NCBI RefSeq assembly: GCF_003144325.1
Contig: NZ_PENS01000016.1
Coordinates: 1-64,000, forward strand
Direction: 5' to 3'
Length of the DNA: 64,000 nucleotides
From: Proteus terrae
GTDB lineage: Bacteria; Pseudomonadota; Gammaproteobacteria; Enterobacterales; Enterobacteriaceae
Shown: piece after piece, positions 8,932 to 18,258 of the stretch
How positions within the stretch are numbered: position 1 is the first letter of the stretch
Layout: each line of letters begins with the position of its first letter
Made by a program: the position numbers and the translations under genes
The notes under the pieces: generated by a model
Seen by the model: only the letters and a program-made list of their open reading frames with translations
The model's database searches: none
What the model was told of the DNA's origin: nothing

Positions 8932-10560
8932 TTAGCTGTTAAATATATCATCATAAATAAAATTTCCCACAAGTTCGATTGTGTGAATATACTTTGTAGA
9001 TTGTATTTCTTTTGAAATGGAGAGTTGAGTAGTGTTTTCTATATTGTGATAATTTATTGAGATAATAATTTTTTTATCTTCAATTAAATTTTTAATACTG
9101 AATATGTTTTTATTCCTATCAGAAAATAACAAGCGATCATCATTTATATTAAAATCCATAATTTTATCACGGTTATTATGATTATTAAGGCCTAATATAA
9201 ATATATCTTTTCCTTTTCCACCACTGAATTGATTACATCCTTTATCATCCCAAAGAATATCATTTCCATCAGAGCCATATAGGATGTCATCATCTTCGCC
9301 ACCATAAAGCCAATCATTGCCTTTCCCACCATAAAGAACATCACTACCTTTATTACCATAAATAGTATCGTTACCGTTATTACCATAAAGATGATTATTA
9401 GTATGATTACCAATAATAATATCATCATTAATACCACCAATTGCATTCTCAATGACAGCACCATATGCTATAGAGAGGTTACTTCGTAATCCTCCAATGT
9501 CAGAAAAAGCACCTTCATTGAGGTCTATTTTTTGTCTTGCGTTATATTTATAAAAGTTGAGAGTATCAACACCTCCGGCATCCCAAATACAACTAATAAT
9601 AACATCGTCTGGTGTAGTTAAACTATAACAGTCTCTTTGTGTATTAGAATTAAAACCATAAATAGTATCATCTGTTCGAGTCGTTAAATTTACTCCATAG
9701 AATTTTTGAATGACATATATATCGATTAATAATGGAGACATAGGAAAAAGACCACCAAAATCTGCCTCTTCTATTTTTGGGTAACGATATGTCATCACTG
9801 AATATTTAAAACTATTTTCTTCAATATCAGGATTATTACAATTATTTCCTCTAAAGGTATGAGGTAAACCAAGAGCATGTCCAATCTCATGTATATAAGT
9901 TTGAGTTTCTTTATTTCCTTTTTGTAATATTAAAGGTCGATTATTTATATGACCATCTTTATTGTTGTTTTTATATAAAGTAATATGTGAGTCTGTTTCT
10001 ATATAATAGTATTTTATATTGTCTGATTTCTCTTTAAATGCATCTATTTCATTTTTTTGCTCTGGTGTTATTTTATTTTTATTGAATTTTTTTATACGTA
10101 TAGTTGTGGATATATTAATCCAAACATGTCCTCCATTACTATAATCAGTAATTTTTTCTATTTTCTTACTGGGATCTATATTATTTAATGGGAATGTTGC
10201 AACACCTTTCACTAAGTGAGATGTATCTTTTGTTATCTCATTTACATTATTATAAACACCAAATTTAATATTGGTGTCATATTTGTTATCTTTCTTAATA
10301 AACTTAATATTTGCAACATCAGACCACAATTGTAATATTTTTTCGGCAACTTCTTGTTGATGTTCGTTTAATGTTGTAATTGTTTTATATTCATTTCCTC
10401 TTAACTCATTCCAATTGGGAAAGCTATATGTTACTTCAGTAAAATCATTATTTGGATCATGTTTTTTCCATCTGCGTAGTGGTTTAAAGCTCTTTATTAG
10501 CTTGATAATATCATTATTTTCTAAATTTTCTAAAGAAGTATCTTGATGAGTCTTACTCAT
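8932..10560 (-). CDS. RTX serralysin-like metalloprotease, ZapE-type paralogue
   Basis: Paralogue of ZapA, 542 residues from ATG 10560. That start is preferred over the in-frame ATG at 10596 because AAAGGAT lies 8-10 bases before it. The domain order is the same: catalytic domain with HEIGHALGLPH, Met-turn YSVMTYRYP, and about eight glycine-rich RTX nonapeptides (GGKGNDWLYG type). Compared with ZapA it has an extra lysine- and asparagine-rich segment of about 60-80 residues just before the zinc site, and it lacks the aromatic Met-turn residue W. It is presumably exported by ZapBCD. It is transcribed separately, 335 bases upstream of zapA. Confidence 0.85.
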   Translation of the reverse strand: MSKTHQDTSLENLENNDIIKLIKSFKPLRRWKKHDPNNDFTEVTYSFPNWNELRGNEYKTITTLNEHQQEVAEKILQLWSDVANIKFIKKDNKYDTNIKFGVYNNVNEITKDTSHLVKGVATFPLNNIDPSKKIEKITDYSNGGHVWINISTTIRIKKFNKNKITPEQKNEIDAFKEKSDNIKYYYIETDSHITLYKNNNKDGHINNRPLILQKGNKETQTYIHEIGHALGLPHTFRGNNCNNPDIEENSFKYSVMTYRYPKIEEADFGGLFPMSPLLIDIYVIQKFYGVNLTTRTDDTIYGFNSNTQRDCYSLTTPDDVIISCIWDAGGVDTLNFYKYNARQKIDLNEGAFSDIGGLRSNLSIAYGAVIENAIGGINDDIIIGNHTNNHLYGNNGNDTIYGNKGSDVLYGGKGNDWLYGGEDDDILYGSDGNDILWDDKGCNQFSGGKGKDIFILGLNNHNNRDKIMDFNINDDRLLFSDRNKNIFSIKNLIEDKKIIISINYHNIENTTQLSISKEIQSTKYIHTIELVGNFIYDDIFNS

Positions 10561-10897
10561 AATGTATGAATATCCTTTATTATGAAATATCTCCATGTAA
10601 AAAATATGTGTTTTAACTTAAATATAAATAATTTTTTAAAATTTAAATTTGAAAAATATACGTTATTTAATGATGTTTGTATCAAGTGAAGTAAAAAAAT
10701 AAAGATTTATTATTGTTTTTAATAGAATGATATAAAATAATTACGAGTAATCTTCTCTATTATAACGAACTTTATTTTCTTTAAAAACAAACAAAGAGAT
10801 AATTGCTAGTTTTTTGTTGTTTTGAATAGTAAGATTTTTTATCTTTATAGAATACACTATGTTTTATTAGATATTCCCTTAAAACTAAATGCATTTA

Positions 10898-10933
10898 ATA
10901 TATTACTTGATGATCTCTCATCAAGTAATATAT
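10898..10933. terminator. Perfect 16-bp hairpin
   Basis: ATATATTACTTGATGA (10898-10913) pairs perfectly with 10918-10933 around the loop TCTC. It sits just past the stop of the next leftward metalloprotease gene (ends 10955). The flanking A and T tracts are weak but the stem is long. Bases 10561-10897 hold no gene, only AT-rich leader of the preceding protease. Confidence 0.65.
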
Positions 10934-10954
10934 GAAAAAATGCGAGTGTTTTAA

Positions 10955-12754
10955 TTAACAGAATAAATCTTCATATTCGTATTTACCGATGATGTTAATA
11001 TTTAAATATTTAGGTTCTGAGGTTTCTGATGTATTTATTTTTAACATTGTAATGTTTTTAATGTTGTCATAATAAAAATTACCTTCATTATTATTTAGAC
11101 TATTTGAATTTACAATGTTAATATTATTTATAGTCTTACTATTATCTATATTTTTATAAAAATATATTTTATCAATGCCAGACTGAAAATCAGTAATTAA
11201 ATTTGAGGAATTATTATCTTTACTATTAAAGTTAAAGGTATCATAACCTGCACCTCCTGTTAATTGGTTATTACCCATCCCTGCATCTAAATAATCATTA
11301 CCTTCACCTCCATTAAGTACATCATTACCTTTAGCACTAAGTAAGATATCATTACCCAATCCGCCATAAAGAATATTATTTCCTTCTGAGTCCCAAAGAT
11401 AATCATTTCCTTGTCCACCATATAGGTAATCATTGCCTTCGGAACCCATTAGATAATCATCACCTTGCTCTCCATATAAGAAATCATCTCCTTCTTCTCC
11501 ATAAAGATAATCATTTCCTTCTCCACCATATAAGAAATCATCACCTCCTTTAGCGTATAAAGTATCATCACCAAGCTTACCAAATAGTCTGTTATTAACA
11601 TCATTTCCAGATATGATATCTGATTTACAGCCTCCTATTGCATTTTCAATAACAGTATCATAGGCAATAGAAATATTAGCTCGTAATCCTCCCACATCAG
11701 AAAAACTTCCTTCACTAAGATCTATTTTTTGGTCAACTGAATATTTTGAAAAATCTAATGTATCTATTCCCTCTGCATCCCAAATACATGTAATAATTTT
11801 ATCTTCAGAGGTATTTAATGAATAATGTTCTTTTTTTGTATTAGAATTAAAACCATAAGTGGTATTACCAATATGTGTGAATTTATTCTGTCCATACGTT
11901 GCTTGAATAGCGTAAGTATCCATTAACTGTAGTGTTAAAGGAGACATACCTTTAAAATCAGCATGTTTAAATTCAGGATGGTTATATGACATTATTGAAT
12001 ATTTAGTGGTGTTTTCTTCACAGTCAGTTGTTTTTTGTCTTGTAAATGTATGTTTTAGACCAAGAGCATGACCTATTTCATGATTAATTACTCGTTGTAT
12101 GTCGGAGTCGTTTTTGAATACATTTTCTGTATTATCAATATGAGCCCGAGCATTATTGTTTTTTAGTAGTAAATAATAGTCATTATTTTCTTCAACGACA
12201 TAATCAATAATATTTGCTTTAGATTTAAAGTAATTTACTCTTGTTTGTTGTTCTGGTGTTATTGTTGACTTCTTAATGTTTTCAATAATATTCATATCAG
12301 AGATATTTATCCAAACTTGCCCGCTGAAACTATAATCTCCGACTTTTTCTATTTTATCTTTTTCTATCTTATTCTTTTTTTCTATATTATTAGGGCGATA
12401 GGCAAACCCTTTTATTGAATAGTTTGTGTAACCGGCAATCTCATTGATATTATTATAAATACCAAACTTAATATCTGTGTCTTTTTCGCTTTTTACTTCA
12501 ATAAATTTAATATTGGCAACGTCTTCCCATTGCTGAAGTTTTGCTCTAACTAAATCTTTTCCTTTTTCATTGAATGTTGTGAGTGTTTTATATTTATCAC
12601 CTCTTAATATTGACCAGTTAGGAAAACTATAGGTTATTTCAGTATAACCTTTTTCAATATTATAACTTTCCCATTTGTTAGTTGATTCATTTATTCTCAT
12701 TATATTGTAAATATAATTAAAATTAGGTGATATATGTTTTAAATATCTATTCAT
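10955..12754 (-). CDS. RTX serralysin-like metalloprotease, second ZapE-type paralogue
   Basis: 599 residues, the longest of the three proteases. Zinc site HEIGHALGLKH, Met-turn YSIMSYNHP, and the same long insertion before the zinc helix as the neighbouring paralogue. It has about twelve RTX repeats (EGNDYLYG, EGDDFLYG and similar) against three or four in ZapA. ATG 12754 is preceded by AAAGGA. The C-terminus is asparagine-rich and ends EDLFC. A calcium-folded secreted protease is near certain. Its substrate is unknown. The gene looks intact, so the expansion is probably functional rather than decaying. Confidence 0.85.
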   Translation of the reverse strand: MNRYLKHISPNFNYIYNIMRINESTNKWESYNIEKGYTEITYSFPNWSILRGDKYKTLTTFNEKGKDLVRAKLQQWEDVANIKFIEVKSEKDTDIKFGIYNNINEIAGYTNYSIKGFAYRPNNIEKKNKIEKDKIEKVGDYSFSGQVWINISDMNIIENIKKSTITPEQQTRVNYFKSKANIIDYVVEENNDYYLLLKNNNARAHIDNTENVFKNDSDIQRVINHEIGHALGLKHTFTRQKTTDCEENTTKYSIMSYNHPEFKHADFKGMSPLTLQLMDTYAIQATYGQNKFTHIGNTTYGFNSNTKKEHYSLNTSEDKIITCIWDAEGIDTLDFSKYSVDQKIDLSEGSFSDVGGLRANISIAYDTVIENAIGGCKSDIISGNDVNNRLFGKLGDDTLYAKGGDDFLYGGEGNDYLYGEEGDDFLYGEQGDDYLMGSEGNDYLYGGQGNDYLWDSEGNNILYGGLGNDILLSAKGNDVLNGGEGNDYLDAGMGNNQLTGGAGYDTFNFNSKDNNSSNLITDFQSGIDKIYFYKNIDNSKTINNINIVNSNSLNNNEGNFYYDNIKNITMLKINTSETSEPKYLNINIIGKYEYEDLFC

Positions 12755-13038
12755 GATTAATTTTTCCTTTTTTTTGGTAACGAATAGTTTATCGGCAGCC
12801 TGCTAAATGCCTTTCAAAAAAGAAATATTTTAAATTATTTTAAAACTAATTAATCTTGTGAATTTATATTGGATTGGAAGGCGATAAAATTTATTATTAT
12901 ATAATAATGGTGTTATATAATTTTTGCTTATGTATTTAAATATAAATTTTAATGGATATTTAATGAGTAATTTATATGTATTTAATTGATGTTTTAATTA
13001 GTTAAAGAATACTAATCAATGGATGATAGTGAACAAGG

Positions 13039-13080
13039 AAAAAGTGCTGTTATATCCATTAACAGCACTTTTTGTTTTTT
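13039..13080 (+). terminator. Intrinsic terminator with no gene before it
   Basis: AAAAAGTGCTGTT (13039-13051) pairs with AACAGCACTTTTT (13061-13073), followed by GTTTTTT. It fits a rightward transcript, but no rightward gene precedes it. The bases upstream are the promoter region of a leftward protease gene. The stem is nearly symmetric, so leftward use is possible. Confidence 0.65.
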
Positions 13081-13302
13081 TATTGTTAATTTTTTACTGC
13101 GTTACCCCTGGTGAGGTTACCTGCTAAAAGCAGGTTTATTGAAATAGACTAACTTTTTACTACAAACTTCTTTTATTTACCTCATTGTGAGGAAGGTGAT
13201 TCTTTTTATTTTGGGTTTAATTTAAACTATCTGAACTAACATCTTATTGTTGTGCTATTACTTTACCCTAGTACTTTGTGCATTTGGGAGCTAATTATAA
13301 AT

Positions 13303-14187
13303 ATGCCTTACATACCTAGAGAAAAAATAGATTACCAAGCCATTGGCTATCGCCTGCGTGCTTACCGCATAGCCTCCTCATTAAAAGCTGAAGATGTAGC
13401 AGAAAGCTTGGGTATTTCTCGTGCCGCTGTATATCGGTTAGAAAAAGGCGAAATTGTTAAAATTGAGACACTTGATAATCTTGCTAGATTATTAAATACC
13501 TCGTTAACCAGTTTGTTGGGAATTAATACTGAATATTATTCAAGTGCAAATGGCTTTTTTGAACGAATGCGCCAACTTGAAACACAATCTTCACATATTT
13601 ACACCCATTTCGAACCTTTCTCTTATTTATTAACTTCAGATTGTTATGACAAAACATTGGTTGAAATGCTAACAGAGGCATCACCTTTAAATATCTTGTC
13701 TGAAAAACAACAAGAAGTTTTGTCTATTTTAAAAGAGCGTAAGAAACATCAGTCCTTACATTCCCCCTATATTTATAACCTTATTAGTCAACAACAAATC
13801 GAAAAGTTTCTTTATGTTGGTATGCTAGGTTCTGTTAATCTAACTAAAACACTGCAACATGAAAGAAAACAACGAGCAAAAAATGAAATTCTTCATTTAA
13901 TTGAAAAGTTAGAACAAAAAAATAGTTATCTTAATATTGCGATCATTTCAGATACTATGCCATCTTTGACTTTCCAATTATTTTATCAAAATGAAATACC
14001 GCTTTCTTTAGCCGTTAGCCCGTTCCGCCTAGGAGAATTTCCTAATGTCAGTACGGGCATTGCGACGGTAACTTCTTCAACTGAGGCGATATTTCAATAT
14101 CAATCTCTTTTTGATAAGTTATGGTTAAAAGCAACCAAGGGGAGGGATGCAATCAACCTTTTAAAACAAATAGTTAGAAATTACTGA
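13303..14187 (+). CDS. XRE-family transcriptional regulator
   Basis: About 294 residues from ATG 13303, chosen over the upstream in-frame GTG 13252 because GGGAG precedes it and homology-like sequence begins at MPYIPREKIDY. N-terminal helix-turn-helix (about residues 8-65) with AEDVAESLGISRAAVYRLEKGE, then a ligand-binding-like domain of about 200 residues. Helix-turn-helix plus large C-terminal domain is the layout of regulators of amino-acid or nitrogen metabolism. It converges on the amidase gene and overlaps it by 7 bases at the 3' ends. Confidence 0.8.
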   Translation: MPYIPREKIDYQAIGYRLRAYRIASSLKAEDVAESLGISRAAVYRLEKGEIVKIETLDNLARLLNTSLTSLLGINTEYYSSANGFFERMRQLETQSSHIYTHFEPFSYLLTSDCYDKTLVEMLTEASPLNILSEKQQEVLSILKERKKHQSLHSPYIYNLISQQQIEKFLYVGMLGSVNLTKTLQHERKQRAKNEILHLIEKLEQKNSYLNIAIISDTMPSLTFQLFYQNEIPLSLAVSPFRLGEFPNVSTGIATVTSSTEAIFQYQSLFDKLWLKATKGRDAINLLKQIVRNY

Positions 14188-15437
14188 TTAGCAAGCGTGC
14201 CTAATGTTTCTGCTAATAAATCTGCAGCAACAGCAATATCACTAAATTCGGTAAATTCATCCGGATGATGACTAATACCAGCAACAGATGGTGTAAAGAT
14301 CATTGCTGTTGGATAAAGTGGCGCCATATTCATTGAGTCATGACCTGCGCCACTTAACATTGTCATATAGTTGATATCGTGTTTTTGGCATAAGTTTTCA
14401 ATCACTTGGCAAATTGAATCATCTAATTTGACTGGTGATTCAGCAGAAATCGGTTGAACATCAATAGCGACACCAAAATCTTTTTCTGCTTTCTCAACAC
14501 TATTATTGAGGCGTTGTACAACGCGTTGAATACTTTCAATATCAATACCACGAATATCAACAGAGAATTTTACTTGTCCTGGAATGACGTTCATGGAGTT
14601 TGGTACAACATTGAGTTTACCCACTGTACCTACAGTGCCATAAACGGCTTCAGTACATGCTGCACGATTGATATCTGTAATAATCCCCGCACTTGCCACT
14701 AGAGCATCTTGTCGCTGATACATAGGTGTAGCACCAGAGTGATCAGCATGACCATTAACCGTAACAGAGAAACGAGTTGGCGCAGCTATTCCATTGACAA
14801 TACCAATAGTTTTTTTATCATTCTCAAGGCGTTTACCTTGTTCAATATGAAGCTCAACAAAGGCACTAAAGCGATCCTTTTCCATTAAACAGCTATCTAA
14901 ATTATCATACTGATAGCCTAATGATTTCAGAACCTCAAAGAAGTTATTGCCATCATCATCTCTATTTTGTTCCCAGCGTGCTCTATCTATTTTTCCTGCT
15001 AACACTTTACTGCCAATACATGAAAAGCCAAAACGGCTGGATTCTTCTGCACGGAAAACAACAAGCTCAAGGTCACGTTTAAGTTGTTTTGGTTTGTATT
15101 GCATTAAGGCATAAAACCCTGCGATAACACCTAAAGCTCCGTCATAAGCACCACCTTGAGGCACGGTATCAAGGTGAGATCCTGTACCGACTGCAGGCAG
15201 TGAGCGATCTTTTCCTGGTAAACGAGCGTAAAGTGTACCAATACCATCACGATAAACTTCAAGCCCAGCTTCTTTCATTAAACCAGCAAGATACAGATGC
15301 GCGGCTTCATCTTCTTCGCCATAGGCAATACGAGTGATCCCTTTGCCACTGTTATCTTTTTTATAGATTTGCATTGTCTCAATTAACGCTTTCATATCAT
15401 CAATTGAATAATGAGTTGCTGTATCTAGTTGAGTCAT
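14181..15437 (-). CDS. M20-family hydantoinase/carbamoylase-type amidase (allantoate amidohydrolase-like)
   Basis: Cytosolic metal-dependent hydrolase of C-N bonds in ureido or carbamoyl compounds. 418 residues. Metal-site motifs of the family are present: GTGSHLDTVPQGG (about 82-94), YDGALG, FRAEESSRFG (about 129-138), VELHIEQG, and the C-terminal SGAGHDSMNMAP. A lid-domain motif NGHADHSGATPM is also present. The family includes AllC, N-carbamoyl-L-amino acid hydrolase and beta-ureidopropionase. The sequence alone does not decide between them. No allantoin-pathway genes lie nearby in the window. Confidence 0.85.
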   Translation of the reverse strand: MTQLDTATHYSIDDMKALIETMQIYKKDNSGKGITRIAYGEEDEAAHLYLAGLMKEAGLEVYRDGIGTLYARLPGKDRSLPAVGTGSHLDTVPQGGAYDGALGVIAGFYALMQYKPKQLKRDLELVVFRAEESSRFGFSCIGSKVLAGKIDRARWEQNRDDDGNNFFEVLKSLGYQYDNLDSCLMEKDRFSAFVELHIEQGKRLENDKKTIGIVNGIAAPTRFSVTVNGHADHSGATPMYQRQDALVASAGIITDINRAACTEAVYGTVGTVGKLNVVPNSMNVIPGQVKFSVDIRGIDIESIQRVVQRLNNSVEKAEKDFGVAIDVQPISAESPVKLDDSICQVIENLCQKHDINYMTMLSGAGHDSMNMAPLYPTAMIFTPSVAGISHHPDEFTEFSDIAVAADLLAETLGTLANQ

Positions 15438-15500
15438 AAGAGAATTCTCCCGTGGTTTTTGTAATATCTCTTGTCTAAAAAATGAGACTGTTTAAGGATT

Positions 15501-15523
15501 AAAAAAGCCATCTTAAAAGATGG
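15501..15523 (-). terminator. Leftward terminator or leader attenuator upstream of the amidase gene
   Basis: On the minus strand CCATCTT-TT-AAGATGG is followed by C and six T residues. It lies 64 bases upstream of the amidase start and points at it, so it is either a 5' leader attenuator or the terminator of a gene that has since been lost from the right side. Confidence 0.6.
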
Positions 15524-16485
15524 TCACTGTTTTTATGATCATTGCTTATTATATTTACTGCTGTAGCTATATTTCGTCAATGATAATTAAGGTCAATTTC
15601 ATATTCTGTGAGGTAGGTATTAATTAAAAGGAGATATATATCTAGAGTATTTCTTAAATGAACTTAATTTGTATGATAAATGTTATAAAATAGATCGCTT
15701 TTATTTTAAATCTATAAAAGAAGATATGTTTAAAGTTTTAAATGAAAATAAAAATTAGTATTAGTAGTGATTTTTATTAGAGTGAAATATCATTTATGAT
15801 AAATTTAAATCTTTATATAAAATAGAATAAATGAATTTTAATGATATTAAAAATAATATTGTTAATATGATAAATATCCTATCTTATATATTTTCAGTTA
15901 AAATCCATTTTTATTTTATTCTAATGATATAGGTTATTATCTTCAGGTAAATTGAAAAAGTAGTTATTAACTATTGATAATATTTGTTAATCAAATTGAA
16001 AATGAGAGAAAAAATAAATTAGTACTCAAGCAAGTCGGTTTTTTGTGTGGGTCTATCCGTACATTATGTAGTACTCTAGGCGTTGATATGGCTATTTATT
16101 CCGCATGCTGTTTATATAAGAAAGAGAATAAAAGTGAATGATTTTGATGAGTTATCACTATTTCCTGGTTGGAGATTTTTCTATTTTACATATCTTAACT
16201 TTTACCTTTTTATATATTATATAAGTTGCAACTTTACCTTTTTAATAAAGGGAGTGGGTTTTTAAATTTAATATTTATATTGTTTATTTACTTTATTGTT
16301 AGTAGTTGTCTTATTATATTTAAATTTGGTGATAAATATTTTTTTTGTGAGTTATTTATAGGATCAAGTAATAAAGATATTACTTGATATAGTTGTCTAT
16401 TTTTCGCCCTTTATCTTTGTGTATCACTTATATTTGGAAAGATAAAGCAACTTATTGATTATGATAGTTTCTTTTGGAAGAATAA
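15524..16485. other. Gene-poor AT-rich strip
   Basis: I find no convincing gene here. A 60-codon open frame at 16083-16265 is low-complexity and lacks a ribosome site. The strip lies between an intact chromosomal gene and ICE scar material, so it is probably decayed former insert or intergenic DNA. Confidence 0.5.
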
Positions 16486-16878
16486 GCGTTAAAAGAGTGG
16501 TGTGTATATGTTCTTTCTGGGATCTCTGTAGAACTTAAAAAGCTAGAACAATTAACTAATCATACTTTTTTAAGTAAAAAAATACTATACCCAGCGATTG
16601 ATTTCTCGTTAGAAAGAGAACTTATAAATACTTTTGAATCTAAGGTATTAAAGTAAACAGTAGAGTTAGGAACAATAAAATCTGGAGATATTCGTAAGAT
16701 TTTACCTAATTTAAAACCATCCCAAATAACTTATCGGCTTGATAAATTAATTGAAAGAGGGTTGTTGCAACCCATAGAAGAAGGATCTCGAATTTATATT
16801 GCAAAATTTTCAAACTCTTATTTGATTCGAGGTGTTATTGAAATTTTAAAAGAAGAAGGATTTATTCATAACTTATAA
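16486..16878 (+). pseudogene. C-terminal remnant of a Fic-like/winged-helix protein
   Basis: One frame reads from 16486 to TAA 16876-16878 with a single internal TAA at 16654-16656. The translation has ...SGISVELKKLEQL..., then a winged-helix-like block (GDIRKILPNL, ITYRLDKLIERGLLQP, SRIYI) and ends EEGFIHNL. This resembles the C-terminal helix-turn-helix part of Fic-family AMP transferases. The Fic core (HPFxxGNG) is absent. A dead gene fragment is well supported. The family name is a similarity judgement. Confidence 0.5.
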
Positions 16879-16957
16879 TTATTATTATAAATATTATTGT
16901 TAATAATAAATGATATTTTTATCAGATAATTTTTAGTTTCTGATGAGGAATAACTTC

Positions 16958-17534
16958 GTCCAAATTAAGCAAGCAATTATCTACATTAGCGAAATAAGGT
17001 AGAGGGATTTTTAAAACCGTTGCAGATCGTTTGAAAATAACCTCTCGCATTGCAGATAAAATGGGAAAACTGAATATTCAAATTCGTGATGTAAAACATA
17101 TCAAAACAAACCATATCGAACTTTATATCAAAAGCCGACAGGAAGAAGGCATTTTAAAAAGAACACTTCAAAACGAAATGGCAGGTATTAGAAATATTTT
17201 AGCTGTTGCTGGCAGAACAAAGCTTGCCTCATCTCAACATGAAAAGCTCAGTAATCATGCGCTTGGTTTGTCAAGTGCGAGTCGTGATGGCACGAAAAGG
17301 GCTATTACCGATGAATGGTAAATTGATTGATAAACCCGATTTAAAATCTGTCATAGATCGCTATCGAAATGTAGCCAGAAATGCTGGGTTAACAGGTAAA
17401 TAACACCCCATAGCTTACGTTATGCGTGGGCAGTGAATGCAATGGAGTATCATAAAAATAATGGAATGAACCATGATGATGGGTGAGGGCATTATGTCGA
17501 GCGTGTCTACAATAAACTTGATATTAATGATTAA
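16958..17534 (+). pseudogene. Degenerate copy of the ICE integrase-domain gene
   Basis: Near-identical over long stretches to 56169-57060, but broken four ways: an in-frame TAA near 17000, a 272-bp deletion joined at a short repeat (AACGGTA in the intact copy), a second deletion that removes the GH motif region, and base changes. It ends in the tail VYNKLDIND and stop at 17532-17534, which matches the displaced tail at 58501-58530. Part of the scar of an older element. Confidence 0.85.
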
Positions 17535-17586
17535 TAAAACATACTTGTTTATAGCACATCAAATTAATAATGTTTACCCGTTAATT

Positions 17587-17646
17587 CGTTGTTTTTAACA
17601 ACAGCCAATATTTCTGCAATCTGAAAGAAATGCCTTAGGGCGATTG
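17587..17646 (+). repeat. ICE non-coding element, scar copy
   Basis: Copy of a conserved non-coding element also found at 58583-58642 and, in a longer form, at 55552-55629. It starts CGTTGTTTTTAACAAC (a palindrome), continues AGCCAAT, and ends GCCTTAGGGCGATTG, which has a small GCC-TTAG-GGC hairpin. Confidence 0.8.
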
Positions 17647-17739
17647 TACATTAATTAAATCAACTTTCTTTATTTCAACCCAAATGGGAATTTCTTCCTC
17701 ATTTGGTGGCATTTCCCTTTTTCTTAACAGGAATTGCCT

Positions 17740-18006
17740 ATGAAAAAGGAATTAATAGGTTGTACATCCTCACAGCAAAACGAGCTTTATCATATAGTGA
17801 CAAATAAGATTATTGAAGCATTAGAAAAAGGAACAGAACCTTGGCGTAAAACTTGGGATACCGAAAATGAAGGGCTACCTGTTAATGCTGCAACGGGACG
17901 ATATTACAGCGGTATTAATGTCATGCTGTTATGGATTGGAGCGATTGAAAAAGGAGTTAATTCAAATCGGTGGCTGACTTTTAATCAAGCAAAATGTGCG
18001 GGAGGC
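17740..18006 (+). pseudogene. Truncated ardC
   Basis: The first 89 codons match the intact ardC at 58736 almost exactly (N-terminal single-strand DNA-binding ArdC domain). At 18000-18008 it is spliced to int sequence through the shared GTGCGGGAG. The C-terminal zincin half is gone. Confidence 0.88.
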
Positions 18007-18079
18007 AAAAAGAAAAAGGTTCTGACTAAATCACAGATGGGATGATATGTACCGTCGAATGGCACACTATCTAGAACTA
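18007..18079 (+). pseudogene. Fragment of the ICE tyrosine integrase gene
   Basis: Matches 62421-62494 in the intact integrase (KKKKVLTKSQM... to the HYLEL segment), with one extra G that shifts the frame. Only about 74 bases remain. Confidence 0.85.
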
Positions 18080-18117
18080 AAAAAGAAGGTCTCAAAAATT
18101 TATAAAACGCAGAAAGC

Positions 18118-18144
18118 AAAAAACCAGCCCTAAGGCTGGTTTTT
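18118..18144. terminator. Intrinsic terminator beside attL
   Basis: AACCAGCC (18122-18129), loop CTAA, GGCTGGTT (18134-18141) and TTT, with A residues before it. It separates the scar from the attachment repeat. The next 8 bases lead straight into attL. Confidence 0.7.
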
Positions 18145-18152
18145 CTAAATAG

Positions 18153-18199
18153 TGGTGCCCGAACTCGGAATCGAACCAAGGACACGGGGATTTTCAATC
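18153..18199. repeat. attL: partial tRNA-Phe direct repeat
   Basis: 47 bases identical to 63271-63317, covering the tRNA-Phe 3' end, T-arm, variable loop and part of the anticodon stem-loop in reverse orientation. Identity ends at 18199, just after the reversed GAA anticodon region. It cannot form a tRNA. Confidence 0.95.
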
Positions 18200-18231
18200 A
18201 GTTATGAGAAAAATATATTTGGCATCTGTCA

Positions 18232-18249
18232 CTGATAATACTTTATCAG
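18232..18249. promoter_or_regulatory. Inverted repeat upstream of parA
   Basis: CTGATAA-TACT-TTATCAG, a perfect 7-bp inverted repeat ending 9 bases before the parA ATG. It is placed to act as an operator, perhaps for partition autoregulation. Confidence 0.4.
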
Positions 18250-18258
18250 GTAACTTAT

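Noticed and set aside
9192..9464. 90-codon frame within the RTX repeat region of a metalloprotease gene
   Set aside because: Antiphase shadow of the glycine-rich repeats. It has a repetitive methionine pattern and no ribosome site.
11280..11580. Regularly spaced repeats that might be taken for a CRISPR array
   Set aside because: They are codons of the RTX nonapeptides in frame. Spacing is about 27 bases with no unique spacers.
16083..16265. 60-codon open frame
   Set aside because: AT-rich, aromatic-heavy, no ribosome site, no homology pattern. Likely chance.
17985..18197. Leftward 70-codon frame over attL
   Set aside because: It runs over the scar, a terminator and the tRNA repeat, so it cannot be a real gene.
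18153..18199. Second tRNA-Phe gene
   Set aside because: Only the 3' part of the tRNA is present. It lacks D-arm and 5' acceptor half.
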